From the NCBI GenBank assembly GCA_038501195.1, contig JBBPUQ010000005.1, forward strand, positions 2,170,001 through 2,234,000: DNA of 64,000 nucleotides, written 5' to 3'. Below, in pieces: positions 43,246 through 54,924 of this stretch (position 1 is the first letter of the stretch; every line of letters begins with the position of its first letter). The notes below the pieces were generated by a model, which was not told the DNA's origin, ran no database searches, and worked only from the letters and a program-made list of their open reading frames with translations. The translations under genes and the position numbers were made by a program. The stretch comes from Nemania diffusa. Its lineage: Eukaryota; Ascomycota; Sordariomycetes; Xylariales; Xylariaceae.

Positions 43246-45770
43246 ATATCAGCGTTGGATAGTGTAGTTCTTGAAATGATGTTTCGCTACCTATTGTATG
43301 ACCCGTTCACAAGCTCAAAGCTGTCGCTTCCTCTTAGGCGAGAGGTCGCAGTTCTTAACCGCCGAGAAAGAATGCTATTGATAACTATTAGAGCAAACCA
43401 AAGCCGCTCGCTATTGGCTAAACAACTACCAATCTGGGCAACAAAATATCATCGCTATTACGCTTTGCTTCCAAGTACAGCTCTCCATTCGACAAAGGCG
43501 TCTTGTCCTCTTACGCTACACCCGAAAGAGTGGATGAGAACCCGCGAACCGGGTATAAGCGCAAAGGAAGAATATGGCATCTAGAGCCGGTAATAGTAAT
43601 CCCAGTATACTATTATGGTGACACATTTGTGTGAATTCTAATTGTTACACGTTGTAGATGAAAGCACACACGTTGCAGAGTACCGAGGTGATATGCATTT
43701 TGTGCAAGACAGTCTGCCGGGAGACTTTAGAGGATCCGAACAACAGACAGCCGAATACAGAATCCACTTAGCCCTGTGTACACACACCAACTTGATGGGT
43801 CACCTAGTTCCTCAGTCACTAAGTCAAGCCACGTCTGGCTGATGACACTTGCAGTCGTGAAGATGACGAAACAAAGGCGACGGTAGGATTAGTAGAGGTA
43901 CGAATATTTGCATATTTTGTGTTGCTTTGCCCATTCTTAAATCCGACCTAAAACGGCGAGAAGAGAAAGAGAAGAATCACACCGCTCTTGTCTCGTGTCA
44001 CCGGAACTAGTCTAAGGGATGTCACACTAACACCCACCAGCGACATTGGCGTAAGCTCCGAATATTAGACATCAATATATGAGAGGGCATGAGAATCGAA
44101 AGTACGGGGTATGTCAGCATAGCTCGCCACCAGCTAAACTGCGGAAGGCAACGGGCGGAACAGTTAAGACGGAAAGCTGTATTCTCGTCTTACACGATAG
44201 CTTGATGCTTGGCTTGTTTGGTGGACAAGGATGTATCGATTGGTAGAGATGTGAGTAGTTGAGTCGGCAGAGAGAGATATGGATCACGAGATGTTGATCT
44301 CAACAAATATTCACCAATAAGCTAACAAGCCCTGTAGGCCACAACCCAAGGAGCCTCGCGCAGATATAAATGGCCCGCCATTCTGTTCGCCTGTTGTAAA
44401 ACGAGATATCTGATATTACACCCCGTCAGCTTCCTGCTGTTCAACCTAGAGAGTTCCCAGGTAGATTATCCCCTCATCGTGCCGAGTTTTAACAACACCT
44501 GACTGATATAGGCAGTCCTCGGTAGCAATCATGTCTCATCTACTCGCCTTGATTTTTCTCGCCCCGTCCCTTTACACAGGTGCCTCGCACGCAGCCATAT
44601 TGGGATGGTTTCTCGCCAAGACCTCTGTGTCGATGTATGAACAATTGTAGTGTCTGCAGTGAGCAAATTAAACGTGAGCGAACCTCTCGTCTGCAGTGTC
44701 CATATCCGATGTACCTCGTCGGCTTTCACCTCCAAAGCACCTCGCATACAAGATTTCGTGGTATCACAAGTTGGATACCGTCTATAGCACAGTTCTACAA
44801 ACAGACAGATTGCCAAGTCGACTTCTCGTCCTAATAACAGCTGTAATGTGTCGAGGGTCCCAGGGCTATGGCGTGCAGGTTAATATTGGGCAACGTAGAA
44901 GCCGCTTTCGCCATGATAGTCATGAAGCCCTCTAAGGCTTGTAAACCTAGCCCCAGATGCCCTTCTCATCTCTCTCGTAAATCCTTTCGGTCTGTTACCG
45001 ATAGATCTAGTATGGTTTAGCCGTAGCCTTGGCTTTGTTAATATTACTAGCGTAGCTAATCGGTCAAATTATTAGGCTCCAAGTTCGGTAGCTTGGTCCT
45101 TCAATCTCTCAAAGTCATCACCTTGTCCTAAAGTCTAAACGCCGGTACGCACATGCTAAAATCACAAGAGCCCCTTGGTAATTAGTATTCTAGGAAATCA
45201 ATGCTCAAAATTACGGGAACAGTGCTTCCAGCCAAGGACTAACCAGCGATAGCCCAGCCGAGCACCGTACGGCTCAAGCGGTGAGGTAGGACGAAATATC
45301 GGGCCGCTGCATTGCGTGCAACGTGAGCCCACAGGGCAGCTTGCTGTCCATCTAACACAGTATGGTACGTATGGTGGTATACGCGGTGGTGGAGGGGTAG
45401 AGAGGGCAGGATCTCGCCTGGTGGCAATGTATCCCGGCCACACGTAACGCGAATCTACAGCATACCGCACGGCATTCCAGACTAGGGAGTTGGTAGGCGG
45501 GTAGGTGTACTAGCATCTGGGTAATGTATTACTCACGTGAATCCCACAGGACCCAACACGACACGACGCACGACGTACCCATCACCCCCGTGCCCGTGTC
45601 GGTACCAGTGCCCCCCCTTCCTCGACTGCCCAGCCTCTGCTGTTTCGCACCGCGGGTTCCACAGGTGCGAGGGCTTGGGGTGATTGCTTTTGTGGGATGG
45701 TCGGTATGATGAGGGTAGTAGGTAAGACTAAGGAGGCGGGATAAAACCAATGGTCGAAATGGGAAGATAT

Positions 45771-45794
45771 GGGACGGGACGGGACGGGACGGGT
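45771..45794 (+). repeat. Short (GGGAC)n tandem repeat
   Basis: Nearly five consecutive GGGAC units, G-rich on the plus strand, followed by gggttgggga. It is a potential G-quadruplex former. Confidence 0.75.
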
Positions 45795-47185
45795 TGGGGA
45801 GGACCCGAGAGCGGATATGGGTCGATGCTCAAAGGTGAAGGAAGAGGAGATCTCTATTTGAGAAATAGTTTGATATGCGCACTGGCTGCACAGCCTGTGG
45901 TTACTCCTTAAATACGTGAATATTTACTCAGAAGCACTTAGCGGATATTTATAATCGCAAGCGGTCCCCCCCCTCTGAGACTATCACTCCTGCGCTCCTA
46001 GGATTGGGTCTATTTTTTAATTCTTGTTTTTTTATACTGATGTGAATCGCAACAGCGTAAGTTAGTAAATGGTAGATCTATAAGAATAGGTTACCTATTG
46101 ACCGTTGATGAAGCCTAACACCGGCTCGTAGCTAAGTTGTATCATAACTATCACCTTGATGAATGTGTGTAGTTATTTACGTTACGTCTATGCACCAATG
46201 TCACGGTCCCATATAAACAGTCAAGATTTTCCATCTTGACAGCGTTTTACTTTTGGCAATGTTGTGGTTTATCGTTGCAGTTCTGCTCCGTGATAACCGA
46301 GCTATGCTTTCGGCAACCCCTTTAATGCAAAATTATTATTATTTAATCAAAAGAAAGTGTTTATAAACAGGTAATATCCCGCAGCTAAAACGAATCCAGA
46401 TCTCCAAGCCACTAAGAACGACATTAGACAGAGAGCTTGCATCAATGAGATATCCGATGACAGAGATGCATTTATCTCTCAAACAGTCCACATGACTTAA
46501 TTAACCCAAGCTGCAATTTCATATAGCATTTCGAAACACATCAGGCAAAGAATATTTGAGCACTCAAGAAAGCGAAGAGGGCGGTTGTCTAGCTAGAAGA
46601 GATATCCAATAATATATCCGCAGGTCCGAAAGGCTTACGCGGTCATTTTTACGGGAGGAAAGAAAGAGGAGTAAATTGGAATGAGATCATCGTAGGTAAC
46701 GAGTCATCGTACTAGCAAGAAATCGAGAGTATAGAAACATTGGATAGACTCACAGATATGAGTTTCAAGGTCGTAACCTTCAGCCAAAGGGATCCCAAGA
46801 GAAGAGTACTATCATCTGGTGCGTTCATCATGCACTAACTGACGGGGAATCTTGTACTATGGTCCTGTCAAAGATTCGGTAACTTCTTAATGGTAAACCG
46901 ATATCAGAATCACTCTCTAACTCCTCTCTTGGATTTGTGTCTTTCCCTAACCCGTGCCGCCGATAGTATTCCTAGGTCTCCACAACAGATGTTATAGGGG
47001 GGTTGAAGATGAAAGGACCGGGCATCACAGATTGACCAAAAAAAAACCTTTTTGCTAATCAATCATGTAAGGTCTGGTAAGCTGTCTAGGGTCAAGGTGA
47101 TAATAATTAAGCTCTATAAACTTTTGGGTTTAAAAAAATTCTGTGTAATTAACGCTGAAACAGTTAAGCGTTTTACTCGGAACGT

Positions 47186-47193
47186 AAAAAAAA
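47186..47193 (-). terminator. Pol III terminator of tRNA-Thr
   Basis: On the minus strand a run of eight T lies four bases after the discriminator base of the tRNA, a standard RNA polymerase III stop. Confidence 0.85.
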
Positions 47194-47197
47194 GGAA

Positions 47198-47269
47198 TGC
47201 CCACTGCCAGAGTCGAACTGACGACCTCATCATTACTAGTGATGCGCTCTACCGCTGAGCCAAGCGGGC
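47198..47269 (-). tRNA. tRNA-Thr, anticodon AGU
   Basis: A full cloverleaf folds on the minus strand with 72 nt and no intron. The acceptor stem is GCCCGCT/AGTGGGC (one G-T pair), the D arm GCTC-AGCGGTA-GAGC, and the anticodon stem CATCA/TGATG with loop CTAGTAA. The variable loop is AGGTC and the T arm GTCAG-TTCGACT-CTGGC. The discriminator is A. Anticodon AGT (read as IGU after deamination) decodes ACU, ACC and ACA threonine codons. The internal A and B boxes look intact and a T8 terminator follows, so it should be functional. Confidence 0.95.
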
Positions 47270-48203
47270 TATTGGTTGATAGTAGCAGCTTATCGTGACA
47301 TGAGACCATGAGACCAGTCGCACTAGAAGGACAGAAGGACAGATGGGTAAGAGCAGGCTTTTATGCTTTTTGACATTATCGGGGAGATCGTTCCAGATGC
47401 TAAAAATGAGACGAAGAGCCGAATAGCCATTGTCTCTGCGGACCCAGTTCGACACCCGTCTGTAGATAATGCAGGAAAATGTATGAAACACCTATTAATG
47501 CGCTCATCATTTCTATCATATCATCTAGTTATATGCATAGGGCATATATTTACCCTAAGCCAAGTGATATGAGTAGCTTAACATCTTTGCATCCGTTATA
47601 CATTGGCTTTAAAATTCTAAATCTATATCGTCTATTTTCAAGTATAGAACGATTGGTGTCAGTAACAATGATCTGTGTGTTTGATGCGAAGAAGGGTGTG
47701 TATCGAGTTTCGACAAAGTTTCTACAGGGAGTTGGTGTCTGTTGAGAATAGCTTTTGAAGCCCTAGTTGCCCGTTATAGCTCTCGATGTATTAAGAAAAG
47801 CTATTGTTTACGCATAGTTAATATACCAGCTCGCCAGGCTTCTACAAGGCTTCACGATGCACACCCCATATCGACCGCCATCTATCTATATGACCGTGAC
47901 TAAATCAACACCGAGTGATATATGATACGTATTGGAAGCTATGCATCTACCGGGATGCTATCCCTCACAGGTCGCCACTGGTGCTTTCTTTCAACATGGC
48001 ATACCCCGGAATACCCTAATAGAGTTGCGGAGTGCATAGACATCACGTGGCATATAAGTAACTCATCCACTATAACCAGGCCCAGATGCTCGTAATATTG
48101 TCGTCATGGCATTTTTCCGTTTTAATGCGATACATGGACATCCCAAGATGAATTGGCATACATATCCCATTATCCTAACCTACACACCTTATATATCACC
48201 AAT
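47270..48203. other. Intergenic region between tRNA-Thr and the first BTB gene
   Basis: No gene recognised. A minus-strand frame (47249-47491) contains RLIFSIWNDLPDNVKKHKSL, faintly like the C-terminal tail of some non-LTR reverse-transcriptase proteins, but it is short and lacks any catalytic motif. The last few hundred bases should hold the promoter of the BTB gene at 48204. Confidence 0.35.
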
Positions 48204-49262
48204 ATGGCTGAAAGCACGCTACCGCTGAAGACGAAGCTTCTCAACATTAAGGGCTTCAGTGATTTCACACTCGTCTGTCATGGGCGGAAACTCGAACTGC
48301 ATAAAGCCATCGTGTGCTCACAATCATCCGTCATGGCGAATGCCCTACGGGGCGGTTCCCAGGTGAGTTATGTCTCAGGAAGAGTTGGGTAGCCCCGTAT
48401 CTCAAGTCATTCAGGAAGCCACAACTAGCTTTTTACATGTCCCATTCGACATCGGGAGTGTGAGGCGCTTAGTCGAATTCATGTACACCGGAGATTATCA
48501 GTTGTCTCCAGACCCAGCTCTAGAGCTCCTCTCGTCTGATGCGTCGGATAACTCCTCTAAACCTGAAACCGGTAAGAGATTCGAAACATCTCGAGATTTG
48601 ATTGAAGATGACCGAGCCTTATGTCAACTTCCCATTAAGCTACCGATTTTGCCAAGTCGGATTCGAGCAATGGTACCGACGAACTCGTGATCCCAACTAG
48701 CGTTTCTGAACGCTTGACATGTCATACCCATATGGACTCGATAGCGAGTTACTATGACATACCAGCGCTCTCGGCGCTAGCTAGGTCTAAGGTAGATGCT
48801 ATTTTGGTACACGAGTGGTCTGCTGATGCATTCTGCGGTTTGATAAAAGAGTCATTAGATTCGACGAGCGACCAAAAATACCATCAAATGCTTGCGGCTA
48901 AGGCCGTTGACCATGCCGATGAGCTCGCCGGGCGGCGCATATTCGAGAAAGGCGGCGTGGCGGAACGACTCACCCCCTATATGCTACCTATTATCATGGC
49001 CAACTTGAAGGCGACCGAGACTCGAGGTCGGGAGCTTATATCCATTCTGTCTCTCGAGAAATCCAAGCTAGAGGAGGAAGACGAGAAATTAGTCAGTCGA
49101 TCAAAAGCTCTCGAGGCATGCGTTCACCTCCTGAACACGAATACGCGCTGCCGTAACTGCGGGATTGATTTCTCTTGTACGCTCGAGCAGATAGCATGGT
49201 ATCACCCAAGGCATATCCTTCGGTGCTCCCGATGTTCTTGCCGCCATGACGAATCAGTATGA
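48204..49262 (+). CDS. BTB/POZ domain protein with C-terminal zinc-ribbon-like end (copy 1)
   Basis: Exons 48204-48362, 48415-48571 and 48640-49262 give 312 residues; introns are 52 bp (phase 0) and 68 bp (phase 1). The BTB/POZ fold occupies about residues 10-90: GFSDFTLVC (17-25), LELHKAIVCSQS (30-41), then after intron 1 a segment ending in LVEFMYTGDY. BTB domains mediate dimerisation and, in many proteins, CUL3 ubiquitin-ligase binding. The middle part (HMDSIASYYDIPAL, then WSADAFCGLI) is BACK-like and helical, and a charged possible coiled coil follows (LEKSKLEEEDEKL). The C-terminus carries C276-x2-C279 and C301-x2-C304, an apparent Cys4 zinc site. The start at 48204 is the first ATG before the BTB domain. 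It shares architecture and both intron positions with the gene at 50184. The substrate or partner is unknown; fungal BTB families of this kind are mostly uncharacterised. Confidence 0.85.
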
Positions 49263-50183
49263 GAACGAACTGTACATTATCTAAAGAAGTGGCTGCTATT
49301 CTAGTTCCGTCTCACATACGTATTTATTGCCATGTGCAGGCTTTACTATTACATGCTAGTGATAGGCGCAACTGGCGTCTAAAGTTATACTAATAAATAA
49401 ATATCAAAATATAATTTTAGGCAGGGAACTAATATCTCAAGACTCCACCTTCAGTTTCTACAAGTCTATACCTAGCTACGAGATTGGTATAGCATGCTCC
49501 TTTCGTTACTATATCTTCATCAACTTGATAGTATCATGATTATTTTGGTGTTCATTTATTTATAAATATGATTTGTAAGATCTTGGTACCGTAAGTAGTT
49601 ATAATCTCGTATTCTGTGTTAACTTATGGAGAGAACATAAGATTGGGCAAGTAGTTAAAAACATACTATCTGCATGTATACTTCAATCTACAAATGACAA
49701 GAGCTACCTACAGGTAGTATATAGGTGAGTATTTGCTCTCTTCTCTGTGTATCTGTACATAGTATGCCTAAGTCGAGTGTCTTCAGTTGGGGATATCTAG
49801 GGGAGGTACCCAGGTACTATTCGACTTGTGGTAGATGTAAGAAAACAGTTCCGAACTTGCCTACCTGTAGGTATCTGCATTACCCCCTCCATATCAAAAA
49901 ACGCGTCGCTGCGCCTTCCGTGTGTGCTAGCTTACCACTAATAGCTAAAGTGTATTTACCTACGTGAGTGCTTCTTAAGCTGCCCATCCTTACTTGAACC
50001 TATACTTAAAATTAGGACTTGTCATCCTAAAAAGGTTTCAAACAGCCTGCTACGCCTACTAAGCACCTTGATTCAATACAACATATTCTTCGGATAGCCA
50101 GGTGTACTTTCATACTATTCCTTATATCGATTGAGGTTCCTAGGGGTGCATATCACGACTTCCTCTCCCCTAATCTTGATGCA
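49263..50183. other. Intergenic region between the two BTB genes
   Basis: About 0.9 kb, A+T-rich around 49390-49640 and containing several TACCTA/AGGTAG words. It contains no recognisable relic of another BTB copy. It presumably holds the terminator of copy 1 and the promoter of copy 2. Confidence 0.4.
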
Positions 50184-51343
50184 ATGGCCCACCTTGCATC
50201 GATCGCCACCAAGCTCTTAAACTCTGGAGAGTACAGCGACTTCACACTCGTATGTGAAGGCGAAGAATTTCGCGTGCATAAGGCTATCGTGTGCCCACAG
50301 TCACCCGTTATAGCTGCCGCTCTAAAGAGTGAGTTCAAGGTACTTATGAATACTATGATTTCGGGCAATAAGCAAGTAGATGAACACTAACCACTCTATA
50401 GGAAGCAAAGACCAACACGATGGAGGTAAATTTTCATCCTGGGACTCTGAAGTGTATGCTCGATTTTATATACACCGGCGAATACAGTGACACGCCTTTT
50501 CAGCCTACCCAATTAGCTCAGCCTACCTCTACAGGCGCAGGTAATCAACCAGGTATGTTCTTACTCATTACTCAATAAGCCACAGAATCAGCTGGGATAA
50601 ATCTTATAAGGTGTCTTTTCTTTTCATTGCTCGATATAGACACTATTACTCAAAGCTGCCATGCAAGACGTTTCTAATATTCTACAGCGCAGTCAACAGC
50701 CAACAATGAAGGCGGAAAAATACCCGCTACCTTCCCAACCATTTCCGACATTTTGATACACCATGCACGTGTCAACATCATCGCGGACTACTATGGCATG
50801 CTAAATCTAGCCAATATTTCAGCCAATAGAATTCAAACAATGCTTCAGAAGAATTGGTCGGCGGACGCTTTCTGTGAACTCATTGAGACTGCAGGCTCAG
50901 CAGGAGACAAAAATCTCCGACGAATTTTTGTGCTAACGATGGATTATCACATTGACGAGCTCATAGAGAAAGATATTCTTTCCATGGAAAACATAGCAGA
51001 CTACCTGAGTACTGAGGTCCGTGAGGCTAGTATTAGGGCCTTCAAGAGTGCCGGGGCTCAAAAAGCACAGCTTAGATCTGAGATTGAAGCTAAAAACGGG
51101 GAAATTCTAGTCCTTAAGAATAACCTTGACAAGGTTGCCCACGTCTTGTCAAAGAAGTCCCGTTGCCAGAATGAGGAATGCAATCGACAGTTCGGATGCC
51201 TACTCGAACGATCTTCGCAAGATCCAGAGACCCGCTGGTCTGTTCGCTGTGCTACTTGTAGAAGTCGGCATGTGTACTGCAACAAGACAGGTCGTGTTGT
51301 TCTTGAACAACTAGTCTCACGCAAGAGGCTTTTGTCAGAGTAG
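50184..51343 (+). CDS. BTB/POZ domain protein with C-terminal zinc-ribbon-like end (copy 2)
   Basis: Exons 50184-50339, 50402-50552 and 50688-51343 give 320 residues. Introns of 62 bp (phase 0, with a cactaac branch site) and 135 bp (phase 1) sit at the same places as in the gene at 48204. The BTB domain covers about residues 8-85: YSDFTLVCEGEEFRVHKAIV, then MLDFIYTGEY in exon 2. A BACK-like part follows (HHARVNIIADYYGML, then NWSADAFCELIE), then a coiled coil (about 225-255, RSEIEAKNGEILVLKNNLD), then C262-x4-C267 and C290-x2-C293 as a likely Cys4 zinc site, and a basic tail. The pattern WSADAFC..LI is shared with copy 1 and with the pseudogene at 58-59 kb, so all three derive from one ancestor. 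Molecular function is not known. Confidence 0.85.
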
Positions 51344-54199
51344 AAAGGGCGTGAGGATGAACAAAATTGAGAAATCGGAATGGATGGGACACATCAAAAT
51401 AGACTAGAGAAAGAGTTGGGAGATGTAGGTCTCTACTAAGTTAGTCTAGACTTTTACACCGCAGCCTACCTGAATTGACGCTTTCAATTTGAGACAACTC
51501 TGTTAATAAGAATATCTAGTGTAACGAAAAGAGTAACAGGTACATAGAGGCTATGATTTTCTACAGCCTGAGTAATTATGCGACCACCGATTGATGAATT
51601 ACCACTGATCTGGTCCCTCTTGTTCGCTATCTAGGTATTATGTGGTACGTCTCTGGAGGGATTATCTGAGCGCATCTAAGCCCCTTCGTGGAACATATTC
51701 TCAATAATTAGATCCTGGTAGTTAGTAAGATGCGCCATTATGCGTATGCGTTGATTAAACCAGCCAGCTCTCTTGTCAGGAGGTGCGTCCATTATTATGC
51801 CGGCTTATACAAAGGTCCCCCCACGTTCCCTAGACCCGATACCCGAGAGAGGAATTATCACCTGACAGTGGCAAGTATCACTAGCCAAGGTTTCCTTTAA
51901 ATCTTCCCTGCGTCGTTGTCGTCATAAGATGGGGGCCCATATAGTCTCGGCCCAAAACCCAAGCCCTAAGCCTTGAAATCAATACGTTCACAGACCACGT
52001 GGATTAAGAAGGGGCGCCAGCATATCCGGCACGAAATCCGAAGATACAGACAAGAATAACCGAGCCGAGCATTGTAGGTAAAACGCTGCGTCGACGACCA
52101 CATCACCGTCGCTAGTTTGTTAGTACAATAGCCAGGCGGAATCTAGTCCCGAGTCTAGTCGCATACGTCGTCGCAGTAAACGGCATACCGGTTTTTTCTC
52201 TCTAGCATTCGCACTCGGTAAAAATCGCGCACCGCGGCCGCGGGAGATGAGAAGACACAAACGGGCGCGACCTCCGTTCGCCCGTCGGGTGAGGTCGAAG
52301 CTGGTGGGGCGGATCGCGACATTGCCGCGGCCAGCTCCGAAGCGCTGGGGCTACATACATGACATGTAGGTAGGTAGCCTCAGCGAGCTTCTTACCTACT
52401 TCGACATAGGTACTATCGAGGCTTAGCTGAAGAGTAACTCGTGCCGCATAGTAAGGCTGCCGTAGAGCCGAAGAAGCAATGCAATTGGCGCGCATCGTCG
52501 TCTTGCGCGAGATTCTTGCTGCTGGTATCGCATGCGCTGGGTCCTCTCGTCGCTTGGTTAACATAGGCCCGCGGTTTTATCTAGCCCTGACGGTACACGG
52601 CGGTAGCGACGAGGCAATTGGGCAAACATTGTTCCTACGTAGTATGGAAGTATCCTGTAATGCAGGTGTGTGAGATAATTACAACGCCGCGGATTGAATC
52701 GAAAGTAGTGAGTACGCAGTAGGTAGTTGACTTGGTCATTGCTGGGAAGTTTAGAGCGGAACGCGCTATCTAAATGGCGACCAGTTTCATAGCCGTCGGT
52801 CCCGCCGTCCGGCGAGGACGAGAAAAAAATAGAGAGAAAGAGAAAAAAGAAGGGACGTGACCCGGAATCACCCGCAACATAACTCTGTATTCTGTTTGTA
52901 TAGCTGGAACTCAGAAAGAGAGACGTGGGATCCCAGCGATGTAACTGTCAACTCTAAAACCTATCTACTGCTCTCGCATGATGTAGGTATTAATCTAAGT
53001 TTAACTGAAAGCCTATATAGGGAACCAACTAGACATTCATCGGCAAGATTTTCGACTTACCCAGGTACACGACGAGCTATCTATGCGTATGTACATTTGG
53101 GTTTCTTTCCCACGTGGACGGTGAGGTATGTACCTACATATTGGAGCCTAGTGTACAATTGACAAGGTGGGCCGCCGACCAAGATCAGACGATCGTGGGG
53201 TACGTCGAGAAAGTGCGGGGAGAGTAGGATCGGGAGGAGAGAGAGAGAGAGAGAATGCTCCAAGGAGGGCTTAGTCCTGGGAATGCGAAGGTTTACACTA
53301 TGATCAACTATTCATAGCAGGTATCTATCCTCTTAGTTAGCGATGGGTCGGTATTAGTTGTGAACCCCCTTTTCAATTGGCTCTTGGTGAGTAGTCTATT
53401 ACCTAGGCACTTTGATAGCTATTCGCCCAAGTTACACAAATTGGACTAAGAGACTTAGTAAACGCTAGGTAGACCACCATACATCTAACCTCCTTTCCTA
53501 GTTGGAAACCATTTTATATATCTACTCCCTATGGTATTAAATTAAGACCTACAGTATCTACATGTTGAGCTATGGCAGTAGTTTATACTAGTGTAAAGGG
53601 GTGGACATTCAGTTTTCTGAGCTGCGCCCAAACCAAAACTCTAAGTGGGATAGTTTACTAGATAGTGCATTGACAGGTGACGGGTGCCTTAACTATAAAA
53701 GGTATTATGCGGAGAGAGCTTATGGCCACATAGCTAGACCGAAGTAACAATATATCCAACGGTTCGTAACTATATGAAGCTAGTAGAATTGATCATGTGT
53801 CGACCCTCTGGCAGTTATGTGTACATATATTATCACAGGCAATTTACAGCGCTTCTTGGACAGATGGACTGTGGGCATCGGTGGCCCACGCACGACTACT
53901 ATTCAATTGAGCCAAACTTTAGTAAGTACACTCGTTAAGGTGTCTTCGTACAGCAGCTAAGTAGATGCACTGCACCCCCTATCTGCGGGGGGCTCGCAAG
54001 GCCAGTGGCCATTATTCCCCAAGAACCCAACTCCAAAATTAAAAGGATGTAAACGATCAGTTCGGTTTCAGATGACCCAACGATCTGCGCAATGCCGTTT
54101 CAGCAAAACGTGGAAACTCCACCGAAAATCAAATTCGCTCTCCTGGCCGATATAGAAAATATGTTCGTGAAGATCGTGACTGGTAGGCGTAGTTGTGTG
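51344..54199. other. Intergenic region
   Basis: About 2.9 kb without a gene I can support. Positions about 51.95-52.86 kb are noticeably CpG-rich (around 52080-52330 especially) and hold a 120-codon minus-strand frame (52202-52564) of arginine-rich, low-credibility composition. A (GA)n run lies at 53237-53254. TACCTA words cluster near 52370-52410. Confidence 0.4.
53237..53254 (+). repeat. (GA)n microsatellite
   Basis: About nine GA dinucleotides in a row; no nearby gene to which it could clearly belong. Confidence 0.8.
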
Positions 54200-54924
54200 T
54201 TAGAGAGCAAGTTTGTTTTTGCTACTTTGTTGCCCTATCACGTCGTCAACTAGACCTCTCCAGAGGCCAGTCAGCATGCTCGGCTCCTGCTCGGTAGACT
54301 CGGCATCATGGATGAACTTCAGCTCGACGCCGTCCATCCCCATGCCCTCGATTTCCGTGAGAGCCGAGGGCGAGACGAGGTCCGGGTTGGCAGCGACAAT
54401 GCTGATCTCATGAGCAGTAGCGATGTTGTCGATGGGCTCGGGAGTATGCTGGAACATGACGTTGTCGGGGAGTAAGGGCACGCGGAGATTGCTGAATGGG
54501 TCTTGGCTCGCGCCCTGGAAAACGGCCGAGCCGGGGAAGACGATGTTGTCAATGCTTTTAGCTGTCGCATCCGGCGCGGCAGTACTTGAAAATGTCTGCA
54601 TCATGCGCAATTTCCGGGGTTGGGGATGAGGGAGGTTTGATGATCGAGTGTATAGATGACGCGGGTGCTATTCACCAAGTGCATTGTCAGCGCTGGCTTA
54701 TACTTAGGTGCCTCTCTAATTGGGAGGGGTGGTGCGCGCTCAAGAATGACATAGATGGTGAAACTTACATCAGGATCTGTATTCCGCTCCTTCAGGAGAT
54801 CGGCATATTTCCTCGACAGAGGGGCGCCAGCCTTTGAACTTGTAAGGAGAGTGGAGGGCTGTGTGGTTGTGGTGATGGAGCGAGCAAGCTTAGCGATGGG
54901 ACCTGTGACGCGGGGACCAGCCAT
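54200..54924 (-). CDS. Hypothetical small protein with mitochondrial-type N-terminus
   Basis: Two exons on the minus strand, 54924-54769 and 54595-54200, joined in phase 0 by a 173-bp intron (gtaagt donor, gatgcag acceptor), give 183 residues. The ATG sits in a good context (aaaATGG). Residues 1-41 contain R5, K12, R15, K31, R38 and K39, many Ser/Thr and no acidic residue, as in a mitochondrial presequence. After it comes SRKYADLLKERNTDPD. The second exon is acidic, with VPLLPDNVMFQHTPEPID in the middle and a distinctive end, GVELKFIHDAESTEQEPSML followed by TGLWRGLVDDVIG. No transmembrane helix or catalytic motif is evident and I do not recognise the family. Clean splice sites and balanced composition argue for a real gene. 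Mitochondrial location is inference. Confidence 0.7.

Larger units (their letters stand above)
42317..47184. other. Intergenic region downstream of stuA
   Basis: About 4.9 kb. The first 300-400 bp are presumably the stuA 3' UTR. One exon-like frame lies at 43067-43245 (separate entry). A TATA-like tataaat at about 44363 precedes a 39-codon frame at about 44531-44650 whose start is hydrophobic (MSHLLALIFLAPSL), too short to call. A short (GGGAC)n run is at 45771-45794. The remaining open frames overlap on both strands and look like chance. Confidence 0.4.

Noticed and set aside
44531..44650. 39-codon frame with a hydrophobic start, resembling a signal peptide or an RTA1-type helix
   Set aside because: Too short, no continuing exon found, and a minus-strand frame overlaps it. 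Mentioned only in the intergenic description.
52202..52564. 120-codon minus-strand frame
   Set aside because: Lies in a CpG-rich patch where stop codons are rare; arginine/histidine-rich composition without motifs.
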